Shown: piece by piece, positions 17,520 to 25,773 of the stretch
How the letters are laid out: the number at the start of each line of letters is the position of its first letter
Position numbering within the stretch: position 1 is the first letter of the stretch
NCBI GenBank assembly: GCA_002347685.1
Contig: DDWS01000032.1
Coordinates: 1-64,000, forward strand
DNA length: 64,000 nucleotides
Direction: 5' to 3'
Origin: Syntrophaceae bacterium UBA2280
Lineage (GTDB): Bacteria; Desulfobacterota; Syntrophia; Syntrophales; Smithellaceae
Program-made: the position numbers and the translations under genes
Notes under the pieces: generated by a model
Seen by the model: the letters and a program-made list of their open reading frames with translations, nothing else
Told to the model about the DNA's origin: nothing
Databases searched by the model: none

Positions 17520-19750
17520 TGTGGAAGCTTTCTGATAAGCACTTTGCGGGGTTTCGCGCCGTCGGACGGGCCCACGATGCCTTCGCGCTCCATTTGTTCG
17601 ATCATGCGTGCGGCACGGTTATAGCCGATTTTCATGTAACGCTGAACCAGCGAGATGGAGGCCTGCCCCAATTCACCCACCAGCGCGACCGCCTCGTCGT
17701 ACTTTTCGTCAAAGCCGTCTTCGTCCTGCCTGGCCTGGGCGGATTCGAATTCAAATTTTTCAATGGAGGCGTCGTAGGTGGGCTGGGCCTGGATTTTGAT
17801 GAATTCGACAATGCGTGAAATTTCCTCATCCGAAACATACGCGCCGTGAATACGCGTGAGCTTGGATGTGCCCGGCGGGATAAAGAGCATATCGCCCGCG
17901 CCCAGCAGCTTTTCCGCGCCCGGCTGATCGATAATGGTGCGCGAATCGATTTTGGACGAGACCTTGAAGGAGATGCGCGTGGGGAAGTTGGCTTTGATCA
18001 GGCCGGTGATCACATCCACGGACGGTCGTTGCGTGGCGATGATCAGGTGAATCCCTGCAGCGCGCGCCATCTGGGCAAGCCGGGTGACCGATTCTTCCAC
18101 ATCGCGCGGCGCGATCATCATCAGATCGGCCAGTTCGTCGATCACCACAATGATATAGGGAAGCTTGACGTGTTCAACCGGGGGAAGGCTCTCTGCTGCG
18201 CCTTCCGGCGCACTGAAGTCCGGGAGGATCGGTGCTTTGGGCGCGGATGATGGGAAAGCCGCCTTGCCTTTGGCGCCCGTGAGGATCATTTCGTTGTACG
18301 CATCGATGCTTTTCACGCCCAGCATGCTGATCACTCTGTAACGGCGCTCCATCTCTTCGACGGTCCAGCGAAGGACCTGTGAAGCTTTTTTCGGGTCCAC
18401 CACGACGGGATGCAGCAGGTGGGGGATGCCTTCATAGGAGGAGAGTTCCAGGCGCTTGGGATCGACCATCAGAAACTTGATGTCGTCCGGCTGCGCCTTG
18501 AAAAGAATGCTGCAGATCATGGCGTTGAGCGCGACGCTTTTTCCGGAGCCGGTGGTGCCGGCAATCAGCAGGTGCGGCATTTTCGCCAGGTCGGCGATGA
18601 CGGAAGTTCCGACGAAGTCAACGCCCAGCGCCATGGGCAGACGCAGGGACGATTTGGTAAACGCATCATGGTTGAGGACATCTTTCAGAAAGACGGGATC
18701 CCTCTTGAGATTGGGGATTTCAATGCCGATGACGGACTTGCCGGGAATCGGCGCGAGAATCCGGATGCTCGGCGCCATCAGTGCCAGCGCCAGGTCGTCG
18801 GCCAGATTGGTGATGCGGTTGATTTTAACACCGGGCGCCGGTTCCAGTTCATACATGGTAATCACCGGGCCGGGCATCACTTCCACGACGCGCGCTTCCA
18901 CGCCGAAATCCGCCAGCTTTTTTTCAAGAATACGCGAATTGGTCACCAGATGATCGCGTTTGACACGTGCATCCTTCTGCGGGGCTTCTTCCAGCAGTGT
19001 AAAGGGTGGCAATTGAAATTTGCCGTCGGACTTGAGCCTGGAAAAATCAAAATGTGTCTGCTCGACTTTTTTGGGTTTTGGTTTTCTGGGCGCGGGCTCG
19101 GTTTCTTTCATAACGGGCGGCGGGTGTCTTTCAATTTTCAATCCGGAGGAAAAACGGGTGAATACCGAAGCGACACGGTCACCGACGGCTTTCAACAGGC
19201 CGCGTAATCTCCGGGAAAACGACTCCGTAACAGAAACGAGAGAAAAATCAATGATGAAAAAAAGCGAGACGATGAACGTGAAACACAAAATGATGTAGGT
19301 GCCTGCCGCGTTGAAGTAGTTGAGCAGGAATCCGACAAGTTCCGAGCCGATCAGTCCGCCCGCTTGAAGATCTTCGCCGTAAATGGCAACCCCTCCCCCG
19401 ATCAGTTTGGCCAGCAGGCCCGCGCAGGAAATGGTAAAGAAGAAGAGGCCCAGGAAACGGGGGGTGTTTGCGGCAAACGACGGACGAAGAAAGTATCGAA
19501 AAGCCATGGTCAGCAGGGTGACGGGCAGCAGAAAGGCCGCGATGCCCATGAGCCGGATGAGGGAATCCGCTGTGTACGAGCCGAATGTTCCCGTGAGGTT
19601 ATGCGTGGAGATTTCGTCCGCGACGAAGCGCGTGAAGGAAGGGTCCTGCGGCGAGTAGGAAAACAGGCTCAGCAGGAAAAACACGGCCAGTGCCAGGCAG
19701 ACGACGCCTTTGATCTCCCGTGTTCTTTTATGGAGGGTTTCTTCCGTCAT
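17516..19750 (-). CDS. ftsK: DNA translocase FtsK
   Basis: This 744-residue septal DNA pump clears chromosome termini at division. The first ~190 residues hold four membrane segments, followed by a short Pro/Lys-rich linker. The motor has Walker A GTTGSGKSVALN and Walker B IIVVIDELADLMM. The last ~65 residues form the winged-helix gamma domain (LVQRYMKIGYNRAARMIEQ) that reads KOPS sites. It starts exactly where plsC stops and overlaps rimO. Confidence 0.96.
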   Translation of the reverse strand: MTEETLHKRTREIKGVVCLALAVFFLLSLFSYSPQDPSFTRFVADEISTHNLTGTFGSYTADSLIRLMGIAAFLLPVTLLTMAFRYFLRPSFAANTPRFLGLFFFTISCAGLLAKLIGGGVAIYGEDLQAGGLIGSELVGFLLNYFNAAGTYIILCFTFIVSLFFIIDFSLVSVTESFSRRLRGLLKAVGDRVASVFTRFSSGLKIERHPPPVMKETEPAPRKPKPKKVEQTHFDFSRLKSDGKFQLPPFTLLEEAPQKDARVKRDHLVTNSRILEKKLADFGVEARVVEVMPGPVITMYELEPAPGVKINRITNLADDLALALMAPSIRILAPIPGKSVIGIEIPNLKRDPVFLKDVLNHDAFTKSSLRLPMALGVDFVGTSVIADLAKMPHLLIAGTTGSGKSVALNAMICSILFKAQPDDIKFLMVDPKRLELSSYEGIPHLLHPVVVDPKKASQVLRWTVEEMERRYRVISMLGVKSIDAYNEMILTGAKGKAAFPSSAPKAPILPDFSAPEGAAESLPPVEHVKLPYIIVVIDELADLMMIAPRDVEESVTRLAQMARAAGIHLIIATQRPSVDVITGLIKANFPTRISFKVSSKIDSRTIIDQPGAEKLLGAGDMLFIPPGTSKLTRIHGAYVSDEEISRIVEFIKIQAQPTYDASIEKFEFESAQARQDEDGFDEKYDEAVALVGELGQASISLVQRYMKIGYNRAARMIEQMEREGIVGPSDGAKPRKVLIRKLPQ

Positions 19751-20512
19751 TCAGGACACTGCGCTGCTTTCTGTTTGGATGTCTTTGATGTCGGGTTTGC
19801 CCGCATCCTGATGGTCATTGTAATTTTTCATGATGGTCTGCCGGACCCTGTCGATTAAGTCCTGCCGGGTTTCCAGGGTGTAGCCTGTGACGTCAAACGG
19901 TTTGTCGATGACCAGTTTGATTTTTCCCGGCTTGACCTTTAATGACCGCTTCGGCATGATCCCGCCGCTTCCGATGATGCTGATCGGCACGATCGGCACG
20001 CCGGACTCAATGGCCAGATAAAAGATTCCCTGCTTGAACGTCTTGATTTCGCCGTCACGGCTTCGCGTTCCTTCGGGGAAGCTCATCACCGATTTGCCTT
20101 CGCGGATGCGCAGCGCAGCCAGCTTCAGGCTTCGCAAGGCGTTTTCGTGATTCTGCCGGTCGATTTCAATATAGCCCGCGCTTCTCATGGCCTGACCGAA
20201 AACAGGGATCTGGAACAGCTCTTTTTTAGCGATCCAGCGAAACTGACAATTGACATGCGCCAGCGTGATGAGGATATCAAAATCACTCTGGTGATTGGCC
20301 ATGAATATCTGTGGCTTGTTGCGCAGGATGTTGTGTGTGCCGATGACTTCCACTTTTGTGGCGGAGATGAAAAGAAGAACCCTGCTCCAAAGGTTGGCCA
20401 CTTTATGCACATTGTTTTCCGCGTTGGAAAAAAACGAAAAGACCACGGACCAGAAAGAGAAAAAAGCGGTAATCGCAACGCCTAATGTAACTAAAAGTGC
20501 TGAGCGGACCAT
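19751..20512 (-). CDS. plsC: 1-acyl-sn-glycerol-3-phosphate acyltransferase
   Basis: This 253-residue membrane enzyme acylates lysophosphatidic acid to phosphatidic acid. It has an N-terminal hydrophobic anchor, the catalytic HX4D motif in MANHQSDFDI, and the substrate motif FPEGTRSRDGEI. It is the first gene of the plsC-ftsK-rimO-ispB run; the ATG at 20512 follows AAGGGA. Confidence 0.9.
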   Translation of the reverse strand: MVRSALLVTLGVAITAFFSFWSVVFSFFSNAENNVHKVANLWSRVLLFISATKVEVIGTHNILRNKPQIFMANHQSDFDILITLAHVNCQFRWIAKKELFQIPVFGQAMRSAGYIEIDRQNHENALRSLKLAALRIREGKSVMSFPEGTRSRDGEIKTFKQGIFYLAIESGVPIVPISIIGSGGIMPKRSLKVKPGKIKLVIDKPFDVTGYTLETRQDLIDRVRQTIMKNYNDHQDAGKPDIKDIQTESSAVS

Positions 20513-20740
20513 GTTTTTCCCTTGATCATGTCATTCATTCTAGGCTGAAAATTTTTACTTGATAACGCGACTTAAGTCAACCATGAATTGCGTGCTCATC
20601 GAGTCGGTAAGCCCTGAAAAAGCTGAAATGCCGCAGATGGACTGATTCCGACGCCGGGGGCCGAAATGAAGAGATCGTGATGATGCAAGGTGTTTTGAGC
20701 GGTTGTTTGCTCATGCGGAAGGGGCCGGTCTGAACCGGCA

Positions 20741-20771
20741 AGAAGAGCCCTTCTTCGCGAAGGGCTCTTCT
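20741..20771. terminator. Intrinsic terminator-like hairpin
   Basis: A perfect 13-bp stem (20741-20753 with 20759-20771) encloses a 5-nt TTCGC loop. It lies 18 bp past the stop of the leftward flavoprotein gene, which it should terminate, although the flanking T run is short. A smaller GCCGGT/ACCGGC hairpin precedes it at about 20724-20739. Confidence 0.75.
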
Positions 20772-20788
20772 GTATGGTTTTGTCGGTA

Positions 20789-22351
20789 TTAACCCCAGCT
20801 TTTTTCAGCCGCGGCGTTTTGTCCCGCGATACGGCCAAAAATCAGACAGTCGAGTGTCGCGCAGCTTCCCAGACGCACTGCGCCGTGCACGCCGCCGGTG
20901 ACTTCACCTGCCGCGTAGAGCCCGGGGATGGGTTTGTCGGTCATGACATCCACAGCCTGGGCTTTGACATTCATGTGCACACCGCCCATGGTGTGATGGA
21001 TCTTCGGTGTCAACCTGAGCGCATAGTATGGGCCGGGACCGAGGGGCTTTTGATTTTTCTGTAAATACCTGCCCCATTCTTCATCTTTTCCCGCCAGAAC
21101 ACCTTTGTTGAATTTATCAATGGTTTCTTTGAGCGGTTCGATCGGGCAGTCATACGCCGCTGCCATCTGCTCTAACGTGTCATATTTTTTCACCACGCCT
21201 CTTTCCATCAATTTCGGCAGTGCTTCCGCGATGAGTTTTTCGCCGAGGGAGTATCCATAGGCATCGGTGAAAGCGATGCATTTATTGCCCACGCGAATGA
21301 TGGCATCGGCCCGGATTTTTCTGTCGGCCAATTCATTCACGAAACGCTTGCCGGTCTTTGTGTCGATCCACAGGCCGTACATTGCGGCGCACAGCTGTGC
21401 GAAAAACGGGGACAATCCCATGCCCTGTTCATCCGGGCTGCCCCAGGGACCCAGCTGAATCCAGGAAAGCTGAACAGGGGCGCAGCCGATGCGGAGGGCT
21501 TCACGCATGGCCTCGGCGGTGGCCCCGGGCTGATTGGTGCTCGGGAAGTCGCTAATCAGGCGGGGATCCTGGATGGTTCGAAACGCAACGTCATTTCCGA
21601 AACCGCCCGTTGCCAGAACGACGGCTTTTTTCGCTTTAATATTCTTGAGTTTCCCGCTGTTCACGTTCGGGAAAACATATCTTTCGCGAATCTGGACGCC
21701 CTTCACTCTGCCGTCCGCGTCGCGGTATATTTGGGTCAGAAAACTTTGGGTTTTCGGCTGCACGCCCAGTTCCCTGAGTTTGGCCAGTTGCTGCTGGACG
21801 ATGGCCCCGCCGCTCTGATTGTAAGTGCTGTACATACGCGGGACAGAGTGTCCGCCTTCCTGCGAGAGCTTGTCCTTGTACTTAACGCCCAGCTCATTGA
21901 TGGTCCACTGGACGGTCTCATTGGATTGATAGGCGACCAGTTTGGCCAGTTCCACATGGTTTAGGTTCAGCCCCGCCGTGAGCATATCTTGCAGCAGCAG
22001 TTCCGGTGAATCCTTAATGCCTTCTTTTTCTTCCATGGGCGAGCCCGCCGCGGATACGACGCCACCGTTGATAATTGAATTTCCACCGGGCGTTCGCATT
22101 TTTTCCAGGACGATGACGGAGGCTCCCGCTTTTTTCGCTTCATAAGCGGCGGCCAGTCCGGCAAAGCCGCTGCCAACGACGACGATGTCATACGTTTCGT
22201 CCCATTTCTTCGGAAGGCTCGCCGCTTCCGCCTTCCATGGGGTTAGCGCCAGGCCGCTGGTTGCCAGTCCGGCAACAGCCGCCGCGCCCCCTGCCGTTTT
22301 CAGGAAATTTCTTCTGGTAAAGGATGGGGAAATTGTCTTGTCTTCTTTCAT
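20789..22351 (-). CDS. Tat-exported FAD oxidoreductase, flavocytochrome c / fumarate reductase flavoprotein family
   Basis: This 520-residue protein has a Tat signal (FTRRNFLKTAGGAAAVAG at ~12-29), so it is exported folded with its cofactor. The FAD-binding VVVGSGFAGLAAAYEA follows, then LEKMRTPGGNS and the C-terminal GLYAAGEVTGGVHGAVRLGS. The HHTMGGVHMN stretch matches the catalytic region of fumarate- and urocanate-reductase flavoproteins. No CXXCH is present, so electrons must come from a partner, most simply the divergently encoded six-haem protein at 22909. The substrate is unknown (fumarate or another enoate). AGGAGG precedes the ATG. Confidence 0.88.
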   Translation of the reverse strand: MKEDKTISPSFTRRNFLKTAGGAAAVAGLATSGLALTPWKAEAASLPKKWDETYDIVVVGSGFAGLAAAYEAKKAGASVIVLEKMRTPGGNSIINGGVVSAAGSPMEEKEGIKDSPELLLQDMLTAGLNLNHVELAKLVAYQSNETVQWTINELGVKYKDKLSQEGGHSVPRMYSTYNQSGGAIVQQQLAKLRELGVQPKTQSFLTQIYRDADGRVKGVQIRERYVFPNVNSGKLKNIKAKKAVVLATGGFGNDVAFRTIQDPRLISDFPSTNQPGATAEAMREALRIGCAPVQLSWIQLGPWGSPDEQGMGLSPFFAQLCAAMYGLWIDTKTGKRFVNELADRKIRADAIIRVGNKCIAFTDAYGYSLGEKLIAEALPKLMERGVVKKYDTLEQMAAAYDCPIEPLKETIDKFNKGVLAGKDEEWGRYLQKNQKPLGPGPYYALRLTPKIHHTMGGVHMNVKAQAVDVMTDKPIPGLYAAGEVTGGVHGAVRLGSCATLDCLIFGRIAGQNAAAEKSWG

Positions 22352-22416
22352 GTTTTACCTCCTGATCCATTGCTTGTAGGGTTAGGTTAAAAAGTTACAT
22401 TTTCCAGATATCCGTT

Positions 22417-22431
22417 AGCGTTAAAAACGCT
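22417..22431. promoter_or_regulatory. Palindrome in the divergent intergenic region
   Basis: AGCGTT/AACGCT is a 6-bp inverted repeat around three A bases, 66 bp upstream of the flavoprotein start. It could be an operator or chance. The 557-bp gap 22352-22908 holds no convincing gene; otherwise I see only a rightward promoter (22675) and a ~200-nt leader. Confidence 0.25.
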
Positions 22432-22674
22432 TTATATATCCAATCAAGATTTGTCCTCCCCGCTTGATAAGGCAAGGGATATTGAATCATTTTTCGATTG
22501 CTTTGATGGCGCATGATGCATAGGACGCGAGAACATGGTGAGGGCCTGGTCAATAAATAAAATAAAAAAAGGTGTCGATTTTTTAACAGCCTGCGAAGTA
22601 AGCCCGAAGGCATCAACGCCTTTTTTATAACACAAAGGCCCTGTCCTGGCAACATCCATTTAATGAATTGTGCA

Positions 22675-22704
22675 TTGACAATGTTTCATGTGAAAGTGTA
22701 TATA
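22675..22704 (+). promoter_or_regulatory. Candidate sigma-70 promoter of the six-haem cytochrome
   Basis: TTGACA at 22675-22680 is followed after 18 bp by TATATA (22699-22704). Transcription would start near 22711, leaving a leader of about 200 nt before the ATG at 22909. Confidence 0.6.
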
Positions 22705-22908
22705 TTAGACAATTAGAGAGAATGCTCATTTACGGTCTTTCTGGTTCGTGTGTGTGGTGTTCATAGCCGCTTCTTTTGCGGTCGTCCGTTCTGAGGGTAG
22801 TCGCATGTTTTTCAGATCATATACCAGGCAAAATAGCAGATTTCCATAGCGGACTTTTTCAGGGCGTTAAAGAGGGTATTTTGACCAGAACAATTTTGGA
22901 GGAATAAG

Positions 22909-23433
22909 ATGAGACACCCCTACAGCCAACGGGTAAGGACAACCGTCGTTTTATTCAGCATTATATTAGCCGCGGTGATAAGTGGTTCTCTCTGGGCGGC
23001 CCCCAAATTGGTTCCGTCTGATGCCAGGCCAGGAGATTGCGCCGCCTGTCACACGGAAGGAAAGGTTCTGTCTGACACGCATCCCGACACGAAGGAAATG
23101 AATTTAGCGGCGTGCAAGGCCTGCCATACCCGTGATAACCTCGATCTGACGGGAAAGTTCCCCGGTAGTCACACGCATTATCTGGCCGGTGTGACCTGTG
23201 TAGCCTGTCACGGCAAGACCGAGAAGCCCGAAGAAGTGGCCATGGAAAAATGTGTAGCATGCCACGGCAGCACGGCAAAACTGGCTCAGAAGACAAAAAA
23301 CATCAAGCCCACCAATCCACATACGTCTCCGCATTACGGCACGGACCTGGATTGCAATCTTTGCCATCGTCAACATGCCAAGTCGGAGGACTTCTGCGCG
23401 CAGTGCCACAGCTTTAACTTCAAAACACCGTGA
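22909..23433 (+). CDS. Periplasmic six-haem c-type cytochrome, FccA cytochrome-domain-like
   Basis: This 174-residue protein has a Sec signal peptide (cleaved near SLWAAP) and six CXXCH sites (CAACH, CKACH, CVACH twice, CNLCH, CAQCH). Its C-terminal half, ending AKSEDFCAQCHSFNF, closely resembles the four-haem domain of Shewanella flavocytochrome c as I remember it (…YCDSCHSFDF). Two extra haems sit at the N-terminal side. It probably feeds electrons to the divergently encoded flavoprotein. GGAGG precedes the ATG at 22909. Confidence 0.88.
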   Translation: MRHPYSQRVRTTVVLFSIILAAVISGSLWAAPKLVPSDARPGDCAACHTEGKVLSDTHPDTKEMNLAACKACHTRDNLDLTGKFPGSHTHYLAGVTCVACHGKTEKPEEVAMEKCVACHGSTAKLAQKTKNIKPTNPHTSPHYGTDLDCNLCHRQHAKSEDFCAQCHSFNFKTP

Positions 23434-23484
23434 TTCTTCCTCATGATAGGGTAAGGGCAGGATCCTTAATGAATAGAATTCAAT

Positions 23485-23512
23485 TTGACGCGGTCTGGCT
23501 TATTTGTTAAAT
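23485..23512 (+). promoter_or_regulatory. Candidate promoter of the TGA-containing cytochrome operon
   Basis: TTGACG (23485-23490), a 16-bp spacer and TTAAAT (23507-23512) lie about 30 bp upstream of the GTG start at 23543. Confidence 0.45.
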
Positions 23513-23542
23513 TTCTAATGGGTTCAAACTTTGGGAGGTTTT

Positions 23543-24784
23543 GTGATAAGCCGACAAAAGTGCCTGTCTTTACTCATTGCCTTCTTTCTCCTGCTTGGAG
23601 GAACCGCTGCTTTTTCACAGCAAAGCAGTTGTGTTACCTGCCATACCAATGAATCCATGATGAAATCTCTGTATAAGCCCCCTGAAATCCCGCAAGACGC
23701 GGGCGAGGGGTGAGCGGGTGCTCCTCCGCCGGTCCGGCCGGAAGAAATGTATCTGGGATATGTTGTCGATCAGGAACTAATCAAAAAAGATCCCCATTTC
23801 AGGATGGGCTGTGTTTTCTGCCACAAGGGCAATGCAAAGGAAATGAGCAGGGAAGCTGCGCACAAAGGCATGGTCAGGAAGCCTTCGGACAATCTGCGCT
23901 CCTGTATGGCCTGTCACAAAAAGATTACGGATAACTATGCCAAGTCGCTTCACTATACGACGGCGGGATTGCGAACCGGAGTGATGCCCCGGTTTTCCAA
24001 AGAAGAATTGAAAATCTTCGATGAAAAGGTATTTGAAAAATCCTGCCGCAGCTGCCATGCGTCCTGCGGCGACTGCCATGTGAAAGGCGCACCGGTCTCC
24101 GGCATCAGCATCGGGCTGATCGACAAACATAAATTCGTTAAAAAGGATGAGGGCAAGACCTGCGCATTTTGTCACGGGGGACGTGTCTATCCGGAGTACA
24201 CGGGTAATTATGGTGGAGCACCGGATGTCCACTATCAGAAAGGCATGTTGTGCATGGACTGCCACAAGAAGGAGGAATTTCACGGCGACGGCACGGCTTA
24301 CAAGACGAAAAGTGAAGTCAAGCAGCGTCCGGCCTGCAGGGATTGCCATAAGCCGGGCAATGAGGCGAAACTGACCGCGCAAATCGCCCATCGCGAGCAT
24401 GAAGGCAAAGTCAGCTGCTACGGCTGCCATTCCGGAGCGGCTTACCGCAACTGCAGTGATTGCCACGGCGGCCACGCGGCGGCCAACCCGGGCATGATTC
24501 TGGGGAAAAGTCCCCGGGATAAGAAGACGTTGACGACTCTCAGGCTGATTCCAACCGTGCGGGATACCTTTTTACCCGCCGGCATCAAGATGGAGCATTA
24601 CGACGTTCTGCCCAACTACTGGGATACTCCGGCGCACAATATCCGCAAGCGCACGGACCGCACCCGCAACTGCGATGTCTGCCACGTGGAGGGGAAAAAT
24701 TTCCTCACGAAGGAAATGCTGATCAAGGATGGTTCCAAAGCGAATGAAAGTTTAATAATTGTTCCTAAACCCATTAACCGATAG
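23543..24784 (+). CDS. Eleven-haem c-type cytochrome, probable selenoprotein (in-frame TGA at 23711-23713)
   Basis: The frame runs from GTG at 23543 (GGAGG 5 nt upstream) to TAG at 24782-24784, interrupted only by one TGA at codon 57. If TGA is read as selenocysteine the product has 413 residues: a signal peptide (~1-26), one haem site (CVTCH, 30-34), the segment AGEG-Sec-AGAPPPVRPEE, then ten more CXXCH sites. Both halves read as one cytochrome. A SECIS-like hairpin starts 11 nt after the TGA. The downstream half has an in-frame ATG at 23747 but no signal peptide, so it could not be exported for haem attachment if translated alone. It is probably a periplasmic electron carrier or reductase. 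The alternative is a nonsense mutation or base error. Confidence 0.75.
23725..23742 (+). promoter_or_regulatory. Candidate bacterial SECIS element
   Basis: Directly downstream of the TGA at 23711-23713, TCCGCC (23725-23730) pairs with GGCCGGA (23736-23742), with one bulged C, around the loop GGTCC (23731-23735). The loop opens with GG and lies 17 nt after the TGA. Bacterial SECIS hairpins have a G in the first two loop positions and a similar distance. E. coli fdhF, as I recall it, has a GGUCU loop 18 nt after UGA. Confidence 0.65.
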
Positions 24785-24793
24785 GAGGATAAA

Positions 24794-25687
24794 ATGAAGC
24801 GCTTTAAGACTCTTGGATTATTTCTGATTTTGGCGGTCACCCTGCTGCCTGCCCTGGTCGCGGCTCAGATTACCGGCCCGATTGTGTCCGTGGCGGATCT
24901 GGAAAAAAACTTAACCAATCCCAACGTCGTTGTCCTCGATGTCCGCAAGGTGGAAGAATACAGGGAGGGACACATTCCGGGCGCCGTCAATGCCGCTTAC
25001 GGATCCTGGGCGATTAAAAAGGGCGAGCTGCTCAATGAGCTGCCGTCCATTGAAGATCTGTCCGATCTGATCGCAGGTGCCGGTATCGACAAGGATTCGC
25101 AGGTGGTTATTGTCGGGAAAACGGATACAGTCCCGGATCAGTTCGACATGACCCGTGTGGCCTGGACATTGAAATACGTAGGTGTGCCGAATGTGGCCAT
25201 TCTCAGCGGCGGGCAGAATCAGTGGGTGAAAGAAGGCAAGCCCCTGTCCCAGGACATGGTCCGGGCCAAGGCAAAGAGATTCAGGGCTTCCGCCACAGGC
25301 AATCTTTTTGTGAACAAAGCGTATGTCACGGAAAATCTGGGCAAGGCCGCAATCATCGACACCCGCGCCCCGGCGTTTTACGAAGGGAAGGAGAAGCTTG
25401 CGTTTGTGCCCAAACCAGGGAGAATCAAGGGAGCGGTCAACCTTCCTGTAGGTCAGTTATACACGCCTGAAGGCTTATATAAAGACAAAGCCGAACTGGC
25501 TGCTTTGGCGCAAAAGGCGGCAGGGACGGATCTTGCAAAGGAGATCATTTTGTACTGTGATACCGGAAAGACCTGTACAAGCTGGGCTTTAATTCTGAAG
25601 GACATGCTGGGATATCAAAATGTTAAAATCTATGACGGTTCGTCCATGGAATGGCTGGCTGATCCGGCGGCACCATCTGAACCTTAA
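24794..25687 (+). CDS. Periplasmic tandem-rhodanese sulfurtransferase
   Basis: This 297-residue protein has a signal peptide (cleaved after LVAA, ~24) and two rhodanese domains (~30-150 and ~175-290). The N-terminal domain lacks the active Cys at the loop position (VVIVGKTDT). The C-terminal domain keeps it: Cys255 in LYCDTGKTC. This is the usual inactive-plus-active arrangement of thiosulfate sulfurtransferases. It starts 9 bp after the TGA-containing cytochrome and has AGGAGG, so the two are co-transcribed. Its location among periplasmic cytochromes suggests handling of sulfane sulfur. Confidence 0.9.
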   Translation: MKRFKTLGLFLILAVTLLPALVAAQITGPIVSVADLEKNLTNPNVVVLDVRKVEEYREGHIPGAVNAAYGSWAIKKGELLNELPSIEDLSDLIAGAGIDKDSQVVIVGKTDTVPDQFDMTRVAWTLKYVGVPNVAILSGGQNQWVKEGKPLSQDMVRAKAKRFRASATGNLFVNKAYVTENLGKAAIIDTRAPAFYEGKEKLAFVPKPGRIKGAVNLPVGQLYTPEGLYKDKAELAALAQKAAGTDLAKEIILYCDTGKTCTSWALILKDMLGYQNVKIYDGSSMEWLADPAAPSEP

Positions 25688-25692
25688 ATGAG

Positions 25693-25740
25693 TTAAAGCA
25701 GCCGGCCATCCCTGAGAAGGGGGACGGTCGGCTGCTTTAA
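25693..25740 (+). terminator. Hairpin between rhodanese and octahaem cytochrome genes
   Basis: A 15-bp stem with one G-T pair (25693-25707 with 25726-25740) starts 5 bp after the rhodanese stop. The T run after it is imperfect (AAAGATTTT), so it may be a partial terminator that lowers expression of the downstream genes. Confidence 0.6.
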
Positions 25741-25773
25741 AGATTTTCCGTATCGTCAGTGTTGAGGGCTTTC

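Noticed and set aside
22395..22659. Two overlapping minus-strand frames (86 and 71 codons) in the 557-bp gap
   Set aside because: They have no family resemblance and no clear ribosome site, and lie in AT-rich regulatory DNA.
22711..22908. Class-I c-di-GMP/cGAMP riboswitch in the cytochrome leader
   Set aside because: The conserved core could not be found by eye, although such riboswitches are known upstream of cytochromes in Geobacter.
23747..24784. Separate gene starting at ATG 23747 after the TGA
   Set aside because: It lacks a signal peptide, although it holds ten CXXCH sites that need periplasmic haem attachment. It stays in frame with the preceding signal peptide and first haem site.
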